Assembly: GCF_001424225.1 (NCBI RefSeq)
Contig: NZ_LMOR01000004.1
Span: 1,060,679-1,123,520 of the forward strand
Direction of reading: 5' to 3'
DNA from: Microbacterium sp. Leaf151
GTDB taxonomy: Bacteria > Actinomycetota > Actinomycetes > Actinomycetales > Microbacteriaceae
DNA: 62,842 bases
Below, piece by piece: positions 1 to 7,973 of the stretch. The position numbers and the translations under genes are program-made. Position 1 is the stretch's first letter. Each line of letters opens with the position of its first letter. The notes beneath the pieces were generated by a model that was not told the origin of the DNA, searched no databases, and saw nothing but the letters and a program-made list of their open reading frames with translations.

Positions 1-984
1 GAGCCGATGTCGATCCTCAGCTGCGACAACCTGCTGTCCAACGGCTCGCACACCGAGAAGCTCGTGCGGGCGTTCCTGCAGGAGCTCCCGGATGCCGAAG
101 GTGCCGACGTCCTCGCCTACCTCGACCGCGCCGTCACTTTCCCCTCGAGCATGGTCGACCGCATCGTCCCGTCGACGACCCCGGAGTTCGCCGATCGCGT
201 CGCCGCCCTGCTCGGCGTGCGCGACGACGCGCCGGTGCCCGCCGAGCCGTTCACGATGTGGGCGATCGAAGACCGCTTCGCCGCGGGACGACCGATGTGG
301 GAGGCCGGCGGCGCCGTGTTCACCGACGAGGTCGGCGCGTACGAGCTGCTCAAGGTGCGTCTGCTCAACGGCACTCACTCGCTCATCGCCTACCTCGGCG
401 CGCTGAAGGGCGCGGCGACGATTCCGGATGCCATCGCCCTCCCCGAGATCGAGGCCTCCGCCGCGGCCGTGCTGCGTCACGAGTACGAGCCCTCGGTCAC
501 CGCGCCCGCAGGCGTCGACGTCGAGCAGTACGAGCGCGAGCTGTTCGCGCGCTGGGGCAACAGCGCACTGGGACACCGCACCGACCAGGTCGGCTCCGAC
601 GGATCGGTCAAGCTCGGCCAGCGCATCCCCGGTCCCGTCCTGCAGGCGCTGGACCGCGGGGAGTTCCCGCACCTCATCGCCCTCACCGTCGCTGCCTACC
701 TCGCCTGCGTCGCGCCGCCCGCCGGATTCGACCCGGGTCCGCACGCCGCGGCGATGAACGACAACGCGCGCGAGCGCCTCACCGCAGGCGCCGGGCGCGG
801 TGGCCGCGACCTCGCGGCCCGCGCCATCGTCGACCTGCACCTGTTCGGCGAAGACCTCGCGCACCGCACCGCCTTCGTCGACCGGGTCGGTGACCTGCTC
901 GACACCATCGTGCAGCGCGGCATCGACAGCGCCGTCGCCGACGCCCTCTCGGCATCCCGAGCCCTGGCGACCACCACCCCCTGA
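1..984 (+). CDS. uxuB: Mannitol dehydrogenase-family oxidoreductase (D-mannonate/fructuronate oxidoreductase), C-terminal part
   Basis: The gene enters from the left edge, so its start and N-terminal NAD-binding half are missing; about 327 of a usual 450-490 residues are present. The family interconverts 2-keto sugars (acids) and polyols with NAD(H). The active-site block KVRLLNGTH lies about 117 residues into the visible part; its K, N and H have the K-x4-N-x2-H spacing of the mannitol 2-dehydrogenase catalytic residues. The MVDRIVP motif, also typical of the family, precedes it. The following genes (mannonate dehydratase, KDG kinase, KDPG aldolase) make fructuronate-to-mannonate reduction (UxuB role) the likely reaction. 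A polyol dehydrogenase role cannot be excluded from the sequence. Confidence 0.85.
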   Translation, partial: EPMSILSCDNLLSNGSHTEKLVRAFLQELPDAEGADVLAYLDRAVTFPSSMVDRIVPSTTPEFADRVAALLGVRDDAPVPAEPFTMWAIEDRFAAGRPMWEAGGAVFTDEVGAYELLKVRLLNGTHSLIAYLGALKGAATIPDAIALPEIEASAAAVLRHEYEPSVTAPAGVDVEQYERELFARWGNSALGHRTDQVGSDGSVKLGQRIPGPVLQALDRGEFPHLIALTVAAYLACVAPPAGFDPGPHAAAMNDNARERLTAGAGRGGRDLAARAIVDLHLFGEDLAHRTAFVDRVGDLLDTIVQRGIDSAVADALSASRALATTTP

Positions 985-1027
985 CCATCCGGCGCTCCAG
1001 AAGCGCACACGACACGAAGGAGACGCG

Positions 1028-2032
1028 ATGAAGCTTCTCGCGATCCACGGCGCGGAGGACATCCGCTGGGAAGACCGCCCCACCCCGGAGCCCGGTGACG
1101 GCGAGGTGCGCCTGCGCGTGCGCTACGTCGGCATCTGCGGCTCCGACCTGCACTACTACTTCCACGGCAAGAACGGCGAGTACGCCGTCCGCGAGCCCCT
1201 GACCCCCGGTCACGAACTCTCCGCCGAGGTCGACCTCGACCCCTCGGGACGCCTCGCGCCGGGGACCCCCGTCACCGTGCACCCGGCACGATTCGGCCCC
1301 TCGGTCGCGGGTCTCGAAAACCGCCCGCACCTGCGCGCGGGTGGCGACTACCTCGGCAGCGCCGCAGGATTCCCCCACCGTCAGGGCGGCGCCGCCGAGC
1401 TGCTCATCGTGGAGGAGCACATGGTGCGCGTTCTGCCCGAGGGGCTTCCCCTCGAGCGCGCCGCTCTCGCCGAGCCGCTGGCCGTCGCCATCCACGCGGT
1501 GAGCCTGGCCGGCGACCTCACGGGCCGGCGCGCCCTCGTCATCGGCGCGGGTCCGATCGGCTTGCTCGTCGCGGCCGCGGCCGTCCACGCGGGCGCCGAG
1601 GTCGTGGGCGCGAGCGACGTGCGACCCGAACCCCTCGAGCGGGCGCGGACGCTCGGCGCGACCGAGACCTTCCTCGTCGGCACCGACACGATCGAGAACG
1701 AATCGTTCGACGTCGTGTTCGAGTGCTCGGGCGTGGGGGTCGCCCTCACGCAGGCCGTGCGCGCAGCCCGCCGTGCGGGCACCGTCGTGCAGGTCGGCAT
1801 GCTCCCCGATACCCAGCTCGGAGTGAACCTCGCCCCGATGCTCGCGAAGGAGCTCACGTTGCGCGGTGCGTTCCGCTTCTCGACCGAGATCGACGACGCC
1901 ATCGCGATGCTGGCGTCGACCGACACCCTCGACGCGGTCGTCTCGCACGTCGTCCCCGCGACCGACGCCATCAGCGCGTTCGCCACCGCGCGCGACTCCT
2001 CGGCATCCGCCAAGGTCCTCCTCTCCCTCTAA
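1028..2032 (+). CDS. Zinc-type medium-chain dehydrogenase, L-idonate/L-gulonate 5-dehydrogenase-like
   Basis: A 334-residue MDR alcohol dehydrogenase. The catalytic zinc site is visible (GICGSDLHYY near 36-45 and GHE near 61). The Rossmann motif GAGPIGLL lies near 176. The sequence around GICGSDLHYYFHGKNG resembles L-idonate 5-dehydrogenases, which oxidise C5 of L-idonate or L-gulonate. Where most members carry a four-cysteine structural zinc loop, this protein has a cysteine-free segment (about 88-118), so that zinc is absent. The ATG at 1028 follows a GAAGGAG ribosome site. It lies 43 bp after the upstream gene, in the same operon. In this context it probably feeds fructuronate to the mannonate oxidoreductase. 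Exact substrate is inferred. Confidence 0.8.
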   Translation: MKLLAIHGAEDIRWEDRPTPEPGDGEVRLRVRYVGICGSDLHYYFHGKNGEYAVREPLTPGHELSAEVDLDPSGRLAPGTPVTVHPARFGPSVAGLENRPHLRAGGDYLGSAAGFPHRQGGAAELLIVEEHMVRVLPEGLPLERAALAEPLAVAIHAVSLAGDLTGRRALVIGAGPIGLLVAAAAVHAGAEVVGASDVRPEPLERARTLGATETFLVGTDTIENESFDVVFECSGVGVALTQAVRAARRAGTVVQVGMLPDTQLGVNLAPMLAKELTLRGAFRFSTEIDDAIAMLASTDTLDAVVSHVVPATDAISAFATARDSSASAKVLLSL

Positions 2033-2084
2033 CCCACCGACACCCGCTGTCACAGACCCGTCATCACTACAAAGGAGTAATCCG

Positions 2085-3485
2085 ATGAGCAGCTCTTCCG
2101 CCCCCGGCGTCGACGCCTCGACGTCACCGCCCGTCGCCAAGAGGTCGACCGGCGACCTCGCCCGCGCCGCCGTCTCGGGCTGGCTCGGCACCGCGCTGGA
2201 GTTCATGGACTTCCAGCTCTACTCGCTGGCCGCCGCCCTGGTCTTCAGCCAGATCTTCTTCGCCGGAGGGGATGCCGCCATGGCGGTCGTCCTCGCGATG
2301 GCGACCTACGGCGTGGGTTACGTGGCCCGCCCCGTCGGCGCGTTCTTCTTCGCCCGCATCGGCGACAAGATCGGCCGCAAGCAGGTGCTCTTCTACACGA
2401 TCCTGCTCATGGGAGCGGCGACCACCCTCATCGGCGTGCTGCCCACGTACGAGCAGGTCGGCATCCTGGCTCCGATCCTGCTGGTGATCCTGCGTCTGGC
2501 GCAGGGCTTCGGTGCGGGGGCCGAGATCTCGGGCGCGGGCGTCATGCTCGCCGAGTACGCCCCCGATAACCGTCGCGGCGTCGTCGCCTCGCTGGTCGCC
2601 CTCGGCACCAACTGCGGAACCCTCTTCGCCTCGGGCATCTGGGCGATCCTGCTCGCCGTGATGATGGAGAGCGACGTCATCGCGTGGGGCTGGCGCATCC
2701 CCTTCATCGGCAGCGCCGTGATCATGCTCTTCGCCCTGTGGGTGCGCTTCAACCTCAAGGAGAGCCCGGTCTTCGAGGAGCGCACCGACGTCGTCGACGG
2801 CAAGGCGCTCTCGCGCGCCGAGCTGGAGCGCGTGGCGACCGAGACCAACGACGTCCGCACGCTGGAGTCGCTGCAGAAGAAGCCTCTGAAGGCCATCCTC
2901 GTGTCGTTCTTCCTGCGCTTCGGCCAGGCCGGCAACTCCGGCATCGTGCAGACCTACCTCATCTCGTTCATCACGATCACCCTCGCGATCTCGAAGGAGG
3001 TCGGCCCCGAGATCGTCATCGTGTCGTCGCTGATCGGCTTCATCACGATCCCCCTCGTCGGGTTCCTCGGCGACAAGGTCGGTCGCCGCCGGATGTACAT
3101 CGTGATGTCGTCGCTGTCGCTCGTGCTGATCGTCCCGACCCTGCTGTTGATCAACTCCCGCGAGGTGGGCTGGATCTTCGTCGGCTACGCGCTGATCCAC
3201 AACATCTCGGTGCTGGGTCTGGCATCGATGGAGAACATCTCGATCCCCGAGATCTTCGGTGCCCGCAACCGGTACACCCTCACCGCCGTCGTCCGCGAGG
3301 TCGCCGCCATCATCGCCACGGGCATCGGCCCGGTCGTCGCCGCCGCATGGGTGGCCGCCGCGACCGGCAGCATCATCCCGATCATGGTGCTCATGGGCAT
3401 CTTCACGGCGTCCGCCCTGGTCGCCGCGATCGTCGCACCCGAGTGGACCGGCCGCGACCTGCGGGATCCCCGCCCCGCGATGTGA
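2085..3485 (+). CDS. MFS transporter of the metabolite:H+ symporter (MHS) family
   Basis: A 466-residue membrane protein with about 12 hydrophobic segments. The loop-2 motif GDKIGRKQ near 100 and its repeat GDKVGRRR near 330 are the MFS signatures. The stretch ALEFMDFQLYSLAAALVF and the ARPVGA segment are typical of MHS permeases (shikimate, alpha-ketoglutarate, proline-type). The ATG at 2085 has a strong AAAGGAG ribosome site. It sits inside the sugar-acid operon and is the only transporter there, so it probably imports the sugar acid by proton symport. The substrate is inferred from context only. Confidence 0.85.
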   Translation: MSSSSAPGVDASTSPPVAKRSTGDLARAAVSGWLGTALEFMDFQLYSLAAALVFSQIFFAGGDAAMAVVLAMATYGVGYVARPVGAFFFARIGDKIGRKQVLFYTILLMGAATTLIGVLPTYEQVGILAPILLVILRLAQGFGAGAEISGAGVMLAEYAPDNRRGVVASLVALGTNCGTLFASGIWAILLAVMMESDVIAWGWRIPFIGSAVIMLFALWVRFNLKESPVFEERTDVVDGKALSRAELERVATETNDVRTLESLQKKPLKAILVSFFLRFGQAGNSGIVQTYLISFITITLAISKEVGPEIVIVSSLIGFITIPLVGFLGDKVGRRRMYIVMSSLSLVLIVPTLLLINSREVGWIFVGYALIHNISVLGLASMENISIPEIFGARNRYTLTAVVREVAAIIATGIGPVVAAAWVAAATGSIIPIMVLMGIFTASALVAAIVAPEWTGRDLRDPRPAM

Positions 3486-3488
3486 TCC

Positions 3489-3516
3489 GACGGGGCTTCC
3501 TCCGGGGAGCCCCGTC
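3489..3516 (+). terminator. Hairpin after the MHS transporter
   Basis: A perfect 9-bp inverted repeat (GACGGGGCT / AGCCCCGTC, 10-nt loop) begins 3 nt after the transporter stop. No clear U-tract follows. It may be a weak terminator or an mRNA-end stabiliser separating the transporter from the mannonate dehydratase gene. Confidence 0.5.
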
Positions 3517-3653
3517 ACCCGGCGGGCCGCGCAGCCCGCGTCCGGGTGGGCTCGTGACGGCGGGCCCGCCCGGTATCCCTCCCTCTCACGGTCGTTGCAC
3601 GCGCCTCACGGCCGGATGCCGACCCGCCCCACCTCTCGACCAGGAAGTCCCTC

Positions 3654-4880
3654 ATGAGCATCGCCTCCGTCGACGTCATCGTCACCAGCCCCGGACGCAA
3701 CTTCGTCACCCTCAAGATCACCACGAGCGACGGCGTCGTCGGATGGGGGGATGCCACCCTCAACGGCCGCGAGCTGTCGGTGGCGTCGTACCTCTCCGAC
3801 CACCTCGCCTCGATGCTGATCGGCCGCGACGAGGACCGCATCGAAGACACCTGGCAGTACCTCTACCGGGGCGCCTACTGGCGCCGCGGCCCCGTCACGA
3901 TGGCCGCGATCGCCGCGGTCGACATGGCGCTGTGGGACATCAAGGCCAAGAAGGCCGGGATGCCGCTGTACCAGCTGCTCGGAGGCGCGAGCCGCGACGG
4001 CGTCCGCGTGTACGCGCACGCCTCGGGGACCGACTTCGAGGCCCTGGCCAACGCCATCACGGGCTACCGCGAGCTCGGCTTCACCGCCGTGCGCGTACAG
4101 ACCGGCGTTCCCGGCCTCGGCCAGATCTACGGCGTCTCGGCCGCCGGCCCGGGTGTGCGCTACGACTACGAGCCCGCGAAGCGCTCCGGTGACCGCCCGG
4201 CCGAGGAGACCTGGGACACCCGCCAGTACCTCAACCACATGCCCGGGATCTTCTCGAAGATCCGCGAGCAGTTCGGTACCGACCTGCGCATCCTCCACGA
4301 CGGTCACCACCGCATGTCGCCGATCGAGGCGGCGCGCTTCGCGAAGGACGTGGAGCCCTACGACCTGTTCTGGCTCGAGGACGCCACCCCCGGCGAGGAC
4401 CAGACGGCGCTGCGCCTCATCCGCCAGCACTCGACGACGCCGCTCGCGATCGGCGAGGTGTTCAACACCGTGTACGACTATCAGACGCTCATCACGGAGC
4501 GCCTCATCGACTACGTCCGCTCGGCCGTCACCCACACCGGCGGCATCACCGCGATGAAGAAGCTGCTCGACTTCGCCGCGATCTACGGCATCCGCTCCGG
4601 CATCCACGGTCCCACCGACATCTCCCCCGTCGGCATGGCGGCGGCCCTGCACCTGGACCTCGCGATCCACAACTTCGGCATCCAGGAGTACATGCCGCAC
4701 AACGAGCAGACGCTCGAGGTGTTCCAGACCTCCTTCACCTTCGACAGGGGGTTCCTCCACCCGGGCGACCAGCCCGGTCTCGGCGTGGAGCTCGACGAGG
4801 AGGCCGCCGGCGCATTCGAGTACACCAAGGCCTACCTGCCCGTGAACCGCCTGCTCGACGGGACCGTCCATGACTGGTGA
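3654..4880 (+). CDS. manD: D-mannonate dehydratase, enolase superfamily (ManD/RspA)
   Basis: A 408-residue enolase-superfamily acid-sugar dehydratase. It converts D-mannonate to 2-keto-3-deoxygluconate. Arg147 (AVRVQTG) and Tyr159 (GQIYG) fall at the positions of the ManD catalytic Arg/Tyr pair. The HDGHHR block (Asp216, His218) supplies a metal ligand and the second catalytic base. The C-terminal HGPTDISPV and NFGIQEYM blocks are ManD signatures. Full length for the family. The ATG is preceded by an AGGAAG ribosome site. Its last 11 bases overlap the KDPG aldolase start, so the two are translationally coupled. Some ManD proteins have low activity and serve other sugar-acid pathways, which the sequence does not settle. 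Confidence 0.93.
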   Translation: MSIASVDVIVTSPGRNFVTLKITTSDGVVGWGDATLNGRELSVASYLSDHLASMLIGRDEDRIEDTWQYLYRGAYWRRGPVTMAAIAAVDMALWDIKAKKAGMPLYQLLGGASRDGVRVYAHASGTDFEALANAITGYRELGFTAVRVQTGVPGLGQIYGVSAAGPGVRYDYEPAKRSGDRPAEETWDTRQYLNHMPGIFSKIREQFGTDLRILHDGHHRMSPIEAARFAKDVEPYDLFWLEDATPGEDQTALRLIRQHSTTPLAIGEVFNTVYDYQTLITERLIDYVRSAVTHTGGITAMKKLLDFAAIYGIRSGIHGPTDISPVGMAAALHLDLAIHNFGIQEYMPHNEQTLEVFQTSFTFDRGFLHPGDQPGLGVELDEEAAGAFEYTKAYLPVNRLLDGTVHDW

Positions 4881-5502
4881 GCTTCCCACCCGCACCGTCT
4901 CGTCGAAGCTCGTCGTGGTCGCCCGCGCGTCCGCGGCCTCGGACTACGCTCCGGTGCTCGCCGCACTCGCGGACGCGGGTGTGCAGAGCGTCGAGCTGAC
5001 CCTCACGACGCCGGGCACGTTCGACGCCTTCGCCGAGCTGCGCGGGTCCTTCGACGGCGACCTCGGCATCGGCACGGTCACGAACCTGGACCAGCTCGAG
5101 CGGGCGATCGCCGTCGGCGCCGACTACGTCGTCACCCCGATCACCTCGACCACCCTCGTCGAGCGCGCGGTCGCCGCCGGCATGCCGATCGTCCCGGGAG
5201 GGCTCACTCCCACCGAACTGTTCGCCTCGTGGTCGGCGGGCGCCTCGGCGGTCAAGGTGTTCCCGGCCGGCCAGGTCGGCCCCGGCTACCTCAAGGATCT
5301 GCGCGGTCCCTTCCCCGACATCGCCGTCGTCCCCTCCGGAGGGGTGGATGCTGACGGCGCGGCCGCGTGGCTGGCGGCGGGCGCGGTGGCGGTCAGCGTC
5401 GGCGGGCCGTTGCTGGGCGACGCGTTCCGGGGCGGCGATCTGGGCGCGTTGCGCGCGAGGGCCGAGCGGTTCGTCGAGGTGTGCGCGGGGGTCTCGGCGT
5501 GA
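4870..5502 (+). CDS. eda: 2-dehydro-3-deoxyphosphogluconate (KDPG) aldolase
   Basis: A 210-residue class I aldolase that cleaves KDPG to pyruvate and glyceraldehyde 3-phosphate. Motifs run in the usual order: catalytic Glu42 in [14 protein letters not shown] near 66, VTPIT near 88, VPGGLTPTE near 108, the Schiff-base Lys129 in VKVFPAG, and PSGG near 158. Length matches the family. It overlaps manD by 11 bp and is followed after about 106 bp by the KDG kinase. That gap holds no gene that I can see. Confidence 0.92.
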   Translation: MTGELPTRTVSSKLVVVARASAASDYAPVLAALADAGVQSVELTLTTPGTFDAFAELRGSFDGDLGIGTVTNLDQLERAIAVGADYVVTPITSTTLVERAVAAGMPIVPGGLTPTELFASWSAGASAVKVFPAGQVGPGYLKDLRGPFPDIAVVPSGGVDADGAAAWLAAGAVAVSVGGPLLGDAFRGGDLGALRARAERFVEVCAGVSA

Positions 5503-5608
5503 GTGGTGTCTCCCCGGCGGGTCGGGCCTGCACCGCCACCTCGGCGGTCGGCCGTCCCGGCGTCGCGCGCGCGGCTGCGAGGTCGGCCCGCGACACGGGT
5601 GACGACGC

Positions 5609-6541
5609 ATGACCCGCGTCGTCACCCTCGGCGAGACGATGGCGCTCGCCCGCACCACCGAGATCGGGTCGCTCCGGCACGCCGCGGGCCTCGCGCTCGG
5701 CATCGGCGGGGCCGAGAGCAACGTCGCCGTCGGATTGCGGCGCCTCGGGGTCGACACCTCCTGGCTCGGCCGCGTGGGCGACGACCCCCTCGGCGAGCGC
5801 ATCGCGCGAGAGCTGCGCGGAGAAGGCCTCGACGTGCACGCGCTCGTCGACGACGGAGCGGCGACGGGCCTGATGCTGAAGGAGCGTCCGTCTGCGGCAT
5901 CCACCGCGGTCCACTACTACCGGCGCGGCTCGGCCGGCTCGCGCCTCGCGCCCTCCGACATCCCCGCCGCATGGATCGAGGATGCCGACCTGCTCCACGT
6001 GACCGGCATCACCCCGCTGCTGTCGACCACGGCACACGACGCGGTGCTCGCCGCCGTCGATCGTGCCCGCGACGCCGGCGTGCCGGTGAGCTTCGACGTG
6101 AACTACCGCTCCGCGCTGGCGGCCCCCGACGTCGCCGGGCCCCTCCTGCGCGAGATCGCCGAGCGCGCGACGCTGGTCTTCGGCGGCGTGGAGGAGTTCG
6201 CCCTGCTGACCCCGGATGCCGCGGAATCGCTGCTCGTCGCCGGCGTCGCGCAGGTCGTGGTCAAACGCGGTCCCGCGGGGGCGGCGGTCTTCACCGACAC
6301 CGGCCTCACCGAGGCGCTCGGCTTCGTCATCGACCCCCTCGACACCGTCGGCGCCGGAGACGCGTTCGTCGCCGGCTACCTCAGCGCCCACCTCGAGGGA
6401 CTCGATGTCGCCGACACGCTCGTGCGCGCCAACGCCTGCGGCGCCATGGCGTGCCTCGTGCCCGGCGACTGGGAGGCGGCCCCGACCCGCCGCGACCTGG
6501 TGCGGTTCCTCGCCGGCGGCGGCGACCCGGTTCAGCGCTGA
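5609..6541 (+). CDS. kdgK: 2-keto-3-deoxygluconate kinase (PfkB family)
   Basis: A 310-residue ribokinase/PfkB-family kinase. The substrate-side motif GGAESNVAVGL lies at 33-43 and the ATP/anion-hole motif DTVGAGD at 245-251, with Asp251 as catalytic base. It phosphorylates KDG to KDPG, the substrate of the aldolase encoded just upstream. Gene order and the GGAESN form (rather than fructokinase GGSPAN) support KDG kinase. It is the last gene of the operon. A strong hairpin follows at 6581-6630. Confidence 0.88.
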   Translation: MTRVVTLGETMALARTTEIGSLRHAAGLALGIGGAESNVAVGLRRLGVDTSWLGRVGDDPLGERIARELRGEGLDVHALVDDGAATGLMLKERPSAASTAVHYYRRGSAGSRLAPSDIPAAWIEDADLLHVTGITPLLSTTAHDAVLAAVDRARDAGVPVSFDVNYRSALAAPDVAGPLLREIAERATLVFGGVEEFALLTPDAAESLLVAGVAQVVVKRGPAGAAVFTDTGLTEALGFVIDPLDTVGAGDAFVAGYLSAHLEGLDVADTLVRANACGAMACLVPGDWEAAPTRRDLVRFLAGGGDPVQR

Positions 6542-6580
6542 GGAGGGCGCACCCCTCGGCGCTCCGCGAGGACGCATCCG

Positions 6581-6630
6581 TTCGTCGAGACCGCACGTGT
6601 TCGTCCGCAATACCGTGCGGCCTCGGCGAA
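6581..6630. terminator. Hairpin between convergent kdgK and the sterol-carrier-like gene
   Basis: A 16-nt arm starting TTCGTCGAGACC pairs with an arm ending CCTCGGCGAA (14 of 16 match; 18-nt loop). It lies between two genes that end toward each other. The likely role is a bidirectional terminator. A third partial copy of the arm (CGAATGCGGTCTCGGCG) follows directly. Confidence 0.55.
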
Positions 6631-6696
6631 CGAATGCGGTCTCGGCGCCCACCGGTGGCGTCTCGGCGCGAGCGGGGGGGCGGCAGGAGGGCGGGC

Positions 6697-7053
6697 CTAG
6701 GGCCGCAGCGGCAGCAGCGCGCTGATGTCGGCGCGCACGCCGGAGGCGACGATGCGGCCCGCGGTCGTGGCATCCGCCCAGTGCTCCTGACCCGTGGCGA
6801 CGGCGATCCAGGTGGCGGCGTCGGTCTCGACGACGTTGGGCGGGGTGCCTCGCGTGTGGCGGGGGCCCTCGATCACCTGCACGGCGCCGAAGGGCGGCAC
6901 GCGCATCTCGACCGAGTTGCCGGGCGCCTTCTCGACCAGCAGCTGCAGTAGGTAACGCACCGCTGTGGCGGTCGCCGGGCGCGGGGCGTCTCCGGCGGCG
7001 ACGGCGGCCAGGGCTGCGCGGCCGTCTCCGGTCTCGATACGGCGGGGAGGCAT
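6697..7053 (-). CDS. Sterol carrier family protein (SCP-2 fold, small)
   Basis: A 118-residue soluble protein. Visible features are a short alpha N-terminus (AVRYLLQLLVEKAPG), a beta-rich middle (NSVEMRVPPFGAVQVIEG) and the W-x8-9-W block TWIAVATGQEHWADA, as in actinobacterial SCP-2-like proteins. These often sit beside purine genes, as here near purD. The ATG at 7053 fits the conserved MPPRRIE start. Its ligand is unknown. The family label rests on pattern memory, not an alignment. Confidence 0.7.
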   Translation of the reverse strand: MPPRRIETGDGRAALAAVAAGDAPRPATATAVRYLLQLLVEKAPGNSVEMRVPPFGAVQVIEGPRHTRGTPPNVVETDAATWIAVATGQEHWADATTAGRIVASGVRADISALLPLRP

Positions 7054-7168
7054 GGCATCCACGCTACCCGCGGCGCACGCGGGTCGCCGGGTCGCGTACC
7101 CGCATCCGCCACGTCGCGCCTGCCGCGCGGCGCCGCGCGCGCCGACGACGGAGTGCCACCCTGAGGGC

Positions 7169-7885
7169 GTGACGACCTGGGTCCTGGTGCACGGCACCCC
7201 GCTGAGCCCCGCGGTGTGGGACGGGGTGTCGTCGCGGCTCACGGACCAACCCGTCGTCTGCCCCGACGTGTCGCACCTGCCCGACGGCGTCGACGTCCAG
7301 GCCACGGTGGCCGGTCGCCTCGCTCCCTCGCTGCCGCCGGGCCGCTGGGATCTCGTCGGTCACTCATTCGGCGGACAGATCGTGCTCGAGTTGGCACTGG
7401 CGCAGCCCGAGCGGGTCCGCTCGCTGACGGTGCTGTGCAGCCGCGACACCCCGTTCCCCGCCTTCGCGGCGGTCGCCGACGCGGTCGCTGCCGGGAAGGG
7501 ACCGACCGTCGAGGCGGGTCTGGCGCGCTGGTTCGTCCCCGCGGAGCTGGCGGCTCACGGCGACGCGGTCGCCCGTGCGGCAGCCGACCTCACGGTCGCT
7601 CACCGCGCGCCGCGGGACTGGGCACGCGCACTGCGCGCCATCTCCACGTTCGACCGAGCCGCCGAGGCCGCGACGCTCGACGTCCCCGTCACCCTTCTCG
7701 CGCAGAGGCACGACGGGGTCTCGACGCCCGAGGTCATGGCGGCGTTCGCCGGGCGTCTGCCGCGAGCCGTCCTCCACGTCGGCGACGGCGCGCACATGTC
7801 GCCGTTCGTCGATCCCGCGCAACTGACGCGTTCGCTCGTCTCGTTCCGCGACGACGCCTGCACCCGTGGCGGTCCCCGGCGGTGA
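7169..7885 (+). CDS. Alpha/beta hydrolase
   Basis: A 238-residue hydrolase with the oxyanion HGTPL strand at the N-terminus, the nucleophile elbow GHSFGG near 66-71, an acid candidate in RHDG near 185, and a catalytic His candidate in GDGAHMSPF near 210. It starts at GTG 7169, at the beginning of the core beta strand, which leaves no room for a signal peptide. It stands alone, divergent from the sterol-carrier-like gene. The substrate cannot be told. Confidence 0.75.
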   Translation: MTTWVLVHGTPLSPAVWDGVSSRLTDQPVVCPDVSHLPDGVDVQATVAGRLAPSLPPGRWDLVGHSFGGQIVLELALAQPERVRSLTVLCSRDTPFPAFAAVADAVAAGKGPTVEAGLARWFVPAELAAHGDAVARAAADLTVAHRAPRDWARALRAISTFDRAAEAATLDVPVTLLAQRHDGVSTPEVMAAFAGRLPRAVLHVGDGAHMSPFVDPAQLTRSLVSFRDDACTRGGPRR

Positions 7886-7887
7886 CT

Positions 7888-7940
7888 GTCCACCACGCGC
7901 CGCATTGCTTCAGCGGTCGCGGCGTGTCCTGGACGCTCGA
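7888..7940. repeat. Dispersed inverted repeat, family A
   Basis: Arm GTCCACCACGCGCCG at 7888-7902 pairs imperfectly with CGGCGTGTCCTGGAC at 7920-7934. The same right-arm core, followed by a CTCGA tail, recurs at 16305, 55077 and 57223. It sits directly after the hydrolase stop and before purD, so it may terminate the hydrolase transcript. Confidence 0.55.
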
Positions 7941-7961
7941 GGAGGCCCGTCGCGGGCTCGA

Positions 7962-7967
7962 TAGGCT
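7962..7967 (+). promoter_or_regulatory. -10 box of a probable leaderless purD promoter
   Basis: TAGGCT ends 6 nt before the GTG start of purD and no ribosome site is present. Transcription would begin at the start codon itself. Confidence 0.5.
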
Positions 7968-7973
7968 GGCCGC

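Noticed and set aside
779..2206. Antisense open frames of several hundred codons over the first operon and elsewhere (also 2124-3518, 16475-18220, 19200-20903)
   Set aside because: Their products are low-complexity, Arg/Asp/Gly-rich shadows of well-supported genes with no domain signature.
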